From Chloroflexota bacterium (GTDB lineage: Bacteria > Chloroflexota > Dehalococcoidia > UBA2979): DNA of 10,022 nucleotides. The notes under the pieces are model-generated. The model worked only from the letters and a program-made list of their open reading frames with translations. It did no database searches and had not been told where the DNA came from. Made by a program: the position numbers and the translations under genes. The stretch spans positions 1 through 10,022 of the forward strand of contig VYDC01000204.1 of assembly GCA_009843585.1 (NCBI GenBank), given 5' to 3'. Below are positions 6,184 to 10,022 of the stretch, piece by piece. Position 1 is the first letter of the stretch; every line of letters begins with the position of its first letter.

Positions 6184-7542
6184 TCACGAGCCCCGGGCCG
6201 GCGTCTCGACCGCGGGCCCCGCCGGCGGTCGCGAGGCCTCGATGCGCTCGCCCAGCGCCTGGACGAGGCCGGCGACGGGCACCCGCACCTGCTGCATCGT
6301 GTCGCGGTCCCGGATCGTCACGGCGTCGTCGTCCAGCGTGTCGAAGTCGACGGTGACGCACTGGGGGGTGCCGATCTCGTCCTGCCGCCGGTAGCGCCGG
6401 CCGATCGACTGCGCATCGTCGTACTGCGTGCGGAAGTGCGGCCGGAGCCTCTCCCACACCGCGCGCGCGGTCGGGACCAGCCGCTCGTTACGTGAGAGGG
6501 GCAGCACTGCGACCTCGACCGGTGCCACATCCGGCGTCAGGCGCAGCACGACGCGCCTCTCCCCGCGATCGTCGGTCTCCTCGTCGTAGGCGGCGAAGAG
6601 CAGCGCGATCAGGATGCGGTCGACGCCGACGGCGGGTTCGACGACGTGCGGCACGAGGTGCTCCTGCCGCTCCGGGTCGAAGTAGCTCAGCTGCCGGCCG
6701 GAGGCGCCGGCGTGCGCGCGCAGGTCGTAGTCGCCGCGGTGCGCGACGCCCTCGAGCTCGCCCCACCCCCAGGGGAAGCGGAACTCGATGTCGGCCGTCG
6801 CCTCGGAGTAGTGCGAGAGCTCATCGGCCCCGTGATCGCGCAGGCGGAGCAGCTCGGGGGAGACGCCCAGCGCCTCCCGGTACCAGCGCAGGCGCTCCTC
6901 CTTCCAGTAGCGGTGCCAGTCGAGCGACTCGGAAGGGTCGCAGAAGTACTCCATCTCCATCTGCTCGAACTCGCGCGTCCGGAAGATGAACTGCCCCGGC
7001 GTGATCTCGTTGCGGTAGGAGCGCCCGATCTGCGCGATCCCGAACGGCAGCCGGCGGCGGCTGGAGGTCAGCACGTTCTCGAAGTTGACGAACATCCCCT
7101 GCGCCGTCTCCGGGCGCAGATAGGCGACCGAGGAATCCTCCTCCACCGGCCCCACGTAGGTGCGGAAGAGCAGGTTGAAGCTCCGCTCCTCCGTGAACCG
7201 CCCCACCGCGCCGCAGGAGGGGCAGGCGCCGTCCTCGATGTGATCGGCCCGCACGCGTGCACGGCACTCCAGGCAGTCGACGAGCGGATCGGTGAAGTGA
7301 TCCACGTGGCCCGAGGCGCGCCAGACGGCGGGATTGGTGATCACCGCCGCCTCGATGCCGACGACGTCGTCGCGCGCCTGCACGACGGCACGCCACCAGA
7401 GTTCCCGTATCTGGCGCTTCATCTCGACGCCGAGCGGGCCGTAGTCCCAGGTCGACTGGAAGCCGCCGTAGATCTCCGCGGAGGGGTACGCGAAGCCGCG
7501 CCGCTTCGCGAGCGAGGTCAGGATCTCCAGATCGGCCTTCAC
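6184..7542 (-). CDS. glyS: Glycyl-tRNA synthetase, single-chain dimeric type
   Basis: Class II synthetase charging tRNA-Gly; 452 aa, the bacterial/eukaryotic alpha2 type and not GlyQ plus GlyS. Visible in order: KRRGF...EIYGG and WDYGPLG (13-38), a four-cysteine zinc site (Cys90, 93, 107, 110), RPETAQGMF (143-151), motif 2 with SYRNEITP (175-182) and FRTREFEQMEMEYF (187-200), motif 3 EPAVGVDR (302-309), then the C-terminal anticodon-binding domain ending near DRDTMQQVRV. The start is GTG 7542, giving the usual family N-terminus. ATG 7629 would add 29 Arg/Pro-rich residues but lies upstream of the predicted transcript start from the promoter at 7633-7661. The ribosome-binding site for GTG 7542 is weak, so the start is moderately sure. 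The metallophosphoesterase gene follows 11 bp downstream. Confidence 0.95.
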   Translation of the reverse strand: MKADLEILTSLAKRRGFAYPSAEIYGGFQSTWDYGPLGVEMKRQIRELWWRAVVQARDDVVGIEAAVITNPAVWRASGHVDHFTDPLVDCLECRARVRADHIEDGACPSCGAVGRFTEERSFNLLFRTYVGPVEEDSSVAYLRPETAQGMFVNFENVLTSSRRRLPFGIAQIGRSYRNEITPGQFIFRTREFEQMEMEYFCDPSESLDWHRYWKEERLRWYREALGVSPELLRLRDHGADELSHYSEATADIEFRFPWGWGELEGVAHRGDYDLRAHAGASGRQLSYFDPERQEHLVPHVVEPAVGVDRILIALLFAAYDEETDDRGERRVVLRLTPDVAPVEVAVLPLSRNERLVPTARAVWERLRPHFRTQYDDAQSIGRRYRRQDEIGTPQCVTVDFDTLDDDAVTIRDRDTMQQVRVPVAGLVQALGERIEASRPPAGPAVETPARGS

Positions 7543-7632
7543 GCCGGGGCCCGCGTCGAGGAGTCGCTCACTCGGTCTCCGCCGGATGCGCCCCCGCCGC
7601 GGAGGCGCGCGGATCGGGGCTCGGTGCATGGG

Positions 7633-7661
7633 AGCATAGCAGCCCGCCGGGGCGCCCTCAA
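7633..7661 (-). promoter_or_regulatory. Sigma-70-type promoter of the glyS operon
   Basis: On the minus strand: TTGAGG (7661-7656), a 17-bp spacer, TATGCT (7638-7633). The predicted start is near 7626, giving a leader of about 84 nt to GTG 7542. The leader is too short for a classical T-box, and I see none. The promoter lies back to back with the extended -10 at 7694-7702. Confidence 0.6.
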
Positions 7662-7693
7662 GGAGACTCCGCGGGCGACGACGGGGCCGGGGC

Positions 7694-7702
7694 TGCTACG
7701 AT
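7694..7702 (+). promoter_or_regulatory. Extended -10 promoter of the first small membrane gene
   Basis: TG-C-TACGAT fits the extended -10 pattern TGN-TANNNT; no -35 is visible. The surrounding GGCTGCTACGATCG recurs as GGCTGATACGATCG at 7926-7939 before the second small gene. The -10 begins 47 bp before the GTG start, against 48 bp in the second copy. Confidence 0.5.
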
Positions 7703-7743
7703 CGAGGGGGCGTATGCGGCGCCCGCGAGGGGAGTTCCCGACG

Positions 7744-7905
7744 GTGCGATGCCTCTCGGCACTGCTGCTCGGGGCGGCGGTCGGCGTCGCCGTCGCCGTC
7801 GTGCTCGCGGCGCGGGCCGAGCGCATGCGCGTCGACTTCAGCGCCGACGGTCGCGTCAGCTGGTCGCTCACCGGCTCGGCGCCGGAGGGCCCGACGGAGC
7901 CGTGA
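7744..7905 (+). CDS. Small single-pass membrane protein, 53 aa
   Basis: The GTG start has GAGGGGAG (7727-7734) 9 nt upstream. From this start the protein begins exactly where similarity to the next small gene begins. An in-frame ATG at 7714 adds ten Arg/Pro-rich residues but would sit about 5 nt from the predicted transcript start. A short basic N-terminus (V-R) leads into a hydrophobic segment (about 4-23, Ala/Val/Leu/Gly), then ARAERMR and a polar tail with a DFSADGRVSWSLTG stretch that resembles a beta-hairpin. Family not recognised. The arginine after the hydrophobic stretch suggests a membrane anchor with a short soluble tail. It is divergent from glyS. Confidence 0.6.
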   Translation: MRCLSALLLGAAVGVAVAVVLAARAERMRVDFSADGRVSWSLTGSAPEGPTEP

Positions 7906-7928
7906 CGCGCGGCCGGGGTCCCGCCGGC

Positions 7929-7937
7929 TGATACGAT
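7929..7937 (+). promoter_or_regulatory. Extended -10 promoter of the second small membrane gene
   Basis: TG-A-TACGAT, the second copy of the module at 7694-7702. It lies in the gap after the stop at 7905 and 48 bp before GTG 7980, giving a leader of about 36 nt. No -35 is visible. Confidence 0.5.
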
Positions 7938-7979
7938 CGCACCCTTGGGCGAAACGATCCGGAGACGGGGGCTGACGGC

Positions 7980-8099
7980 GTGCGACTGCTGCTCGCGCTG
8001 CTGCTCGGGGCCGCGTTCGGCGCCGCGGCGGCGGTGATCCTCTCCGCCTGCGACGAGCTCGAGACCGCCGGACCGCCGGGCGGGCCGGAGAGCGGCTGA
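7980..8099 (+). CDS. Putative 39-aa mini-lipoprotein
   Basis: GTG 7980 has GGAG (7961-7964) and GGGGG (7967-7971) upstream, the latter with 8 nt spacing. The N-terminus VRLLLALLLGAAFG closely matches VRCLSALLLGAAVG of the preceding small protein. The two share about 17 of the first 24 residues, and the similarity is also visible in the DNA. The hydrophobic segment ends in LSAC (21-24), a fit to the lipobox [LVI][ASTVI][GAS]C. If processed, it would leave a lipidated peptide of about 16 residues beginning CDELE and rich in Gly/Pro. In the first copy the cysteine position is Arg. No family recognised. Its reality rests on the conserved start, promoter spacing and N-terminus between the copies. 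Confidence 0.55.
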   Translation: MRLLLALLLGAAFGAAAAVILSACDELETAGPPGGPESG

Positions 8100-8137
8100 C
8101 CACCGGCCCGGTCGCCCCGCGGCGGGGAAGATCCTCG

Positions 8138-8158
8138 CCGCCGCGGCCGACGCGGCGG
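8138..8158 (+). terminator. Possible hairpin after the small membrane genes
   Basis: CCGCCGCG (8138-8145) and CGCGGCGG (8151-8158) form an 8-bp perfect stem with a 5-nt loop, 39 bp after the stop at 8099 and 66 bp before the next gene. It has no T-tract and the region is extremely GC-rich, so chance is a real possibility. No clear promoter for the next gene is visible in 8100-8224. Confidence 0.3.
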
Positions 8159-8224
8159 GCCGTCCGCGTGCTGGGGGCGCCGCCCCGTGGCAGGCTGGCG
8201 CGCCGCGGGGGACGGGAGGCGCGC

Positions 8225-8872
8225 GTGCTGCTGCAGGGCTTCGTCGTCGGGCAGCTGCAGGCCAACTGCTACGCCGTCGGCGACGAGGAGAGCCGCGAGG
8301 TGCTCCTCATCGACCCGGGCGATCATGGGCCGGCGCTCCTCGCCGAGCTCGAGAAGCGAGAACTGCGCGTGGTCGCCGTGCTCGCCACTCACTTCCACGT
8401 CGACCATTCGGGGGCGGTGCACGAGCTCCTCGAGGGCTCGCCCGGCGCGCAGTTCCTGATGCACGCCGAGGACTACCCGCGGATCGCCGTCAACGCGGCG
8501 AACGTGAGCCAGTGGTACGGCCACGCCGTCACCGTGCCGCGCGAGCCCGATCGCTACCTCGAGCACGGCGACACGATCGAGATCGGCTCGCTGACGCTGA
8601 GCACGCTGCACACGCCGGGCCACACCCCCGGCAGCATCTGCGTGAGCTGCCCGGGCGCCGTCTTCACCGGCGACGTCCTCTTCCAGGGCTCGGTCGGGCG
8701 CACCGACTTCGAGGGCGGGAGCCACGAGCAGCTGATCGGCGCCATTCGCGAGCACCTGTTCGCGCTTCCCGAGGAGACCATCGTCTACCCGGGCCACGGC
8801 CCGGCCACCACGGTCGGGGAGGAGAAGCGCACCAACCCGTTCGCCGGGCTGGGACGCGGCTCGCCCGGCTGA
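8225..8872 (+). CDS. MBL-fold metallo-hydrolase, glyoxalase II-like (YcbL type)
   Basis: A 215-aa cytoplasmic zinc hydrolase. The GTG start at 8225 has GGGAGG (8214-8219) 5 nt upstream, and the N-terminus MLLQGFVVGQLQANCY matches the beginning of this family. Metal-site motifs are complete: THFHVDH (His56, His58, Asp60, His61), GHTPGS (His133), TGDVLF (Asp150) and YPGHGP (His191). LFQGSVGRTD (152-161) is characteristic of the YcbL/GloB-like branch, which hydrolyses thioesters such as S-lactoylglutathione or related substrates. The separate C-terminal substrate-binding domain of classical GloB is absent at this length. Actinobacteria generally lack glutathione, so the substrate is open. The gene is convergent with hppA. 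Confidence 0.93.
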   Translation: MLLQGFVVGQLQANCYAVGDEESREVLLIDPGDHGPALLAELEKRELRVVAVLATHFHVDHSGAVHELLEGSPGAQFLMHAEDYPRIAVNAANVSQWYGHAVTVPREPDRYLEHGDTIEIGSLTLSTLHTPGHTPGSICVSCPGAVFTGDVLFQGSVGRTDFEGGSHEQLIGAIREHLFALPEETIVYPGHGPATTVGEEKRTNPFAGLGRGSPG

Positions 8873-8886
8873 GGCCGGAGGGAGAC

Positions 8887-8912
8887 GGCCGCAGCCGGGA
8901 CCGGCTGCGGCC
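8887..8912. terminator. Perfect palindrome between convergent MBL hydrolase and hppA
   Basis: GGCCGCAGCCGG (8887-8898), GA, CCGGCTGCGGCC (8901-8912): twelve perfectly matched base pairs, with the innermost unable to close a 2-nt loop. It lies 14 bp after one stop codon and 15 bp before the other. A shared bidirectional terminator is the simplest reading, despite the lack of a T-tract. Confidence 0.65.
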
Positions 8913-8927
8913 TCCCCCGGGTGACGC

Positions 8928-10022
<1,095 letters not shown>

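Noticed and set aside
5372..6394. 340-codon plus-strand frame opposite the phosphoesterase and glyS
   Set aside because: Antisense shadow of two well-supported genes; no motif, no ribosome-binding site.
6173..6457. N-terminal extension of the phosphoesterase to ATG 6457
   Set aside because: It lies inside glyS and translates to Arg/Gly/Pro-rich nonsense. The conserved fold begins near FRLLHTSDVH.
7543..7626. T-box riboswitch in the glyS leader
   Set aside because: The predicted leader is only about 84 nt and shows no recognisable T-box sequence.
7543..7629. N-terminal extension of glyS to ATG 7629
   Set aside because: The predicted -10 is only 3 bp upstream of that ATG, so it should not be in the transcript; the extra residues are atypical for the family.
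6646..7905. 419-codon plus-strand frame that runs through glyS into the small membrane gene
   Set aside because: Most of it is antisense to glyS. Only the last 53 codons match a supported small gene with its own promoter and ribosome-binding site.
7868..8797. 309-codon minus-strand frame opposite the MBL hydrolase
   Set aside because: Antisense to a gene with complete catalytic motifs; no family features of its own.

Overview
The window is very GC-rich. Reading frames stay open on every strand, start codons are often GTG or TTG, and Shine-Dalgarno sites are GGAGG-like. The gene set is bacterial: UvrA, an actinobacterial-style seven-iron ferredoxin, a single-chain glycyl-tRNA synthetase and a membrane pyrophosphatase. 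A high-GC actinobacterial lineage, possibly Thermoleophilia-like, is the best guess. This is inferred from composition and protein style only.

Layout. Positions 1-98 hold no gene I can support. Positions 99-420 form a 322-bp segment bounded by a 20-bp inverted repeat (19 of 20 matching). Inside it are a near-ideal LexA/SOS-type palindrome (131-146) and the decayed C-terminal end of an IS200/IS605-type TnpB (139-399), which ends in a perfect hairpin (395-410). Only 12 bp later uvrA (433-3561) begins, with an Arg-rich C-terminal tail. A hairpin separates it from a convergent orphan gene (3627-4133, minus). That gene is divergent from a second orphan gene (4286-4756, plus). A 12-bp hairpin, a well-formed -35/-10 promoter and a leader hairpin then precede fdxA (4946-5221).

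A convergent hairpin separates fdxA from a minus-strand pair: glyS (6184-7542) followed by a metallophosphoesterase of the SbcD/Mre11 type (5330-6172), likely one operon driven from 7633-7661. Divergent from glyS are two tiny membrane-protein genes in tandem (7744-7905 and 7980-8099). They share N-terminal sequence and matching extended -10 promoters. The second encodes a 39-residue putative lipoprotein. A metallo-beta-lactamase-fold hydrolase (8225-8872) follows, convergent across a perfect 12-bp palindrome with the C-terminal half of hppA (8928 to beyond the window end).

Most of the window is housekeeping: excision repair, translation, electron transfer and pyrophosphate-driven ion pumping. 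The parts that deserve a second look are the inverted-repeat/TnpB/SOS-box arrangement in front of uvrA and the duplicated small-membrane-protein modules.
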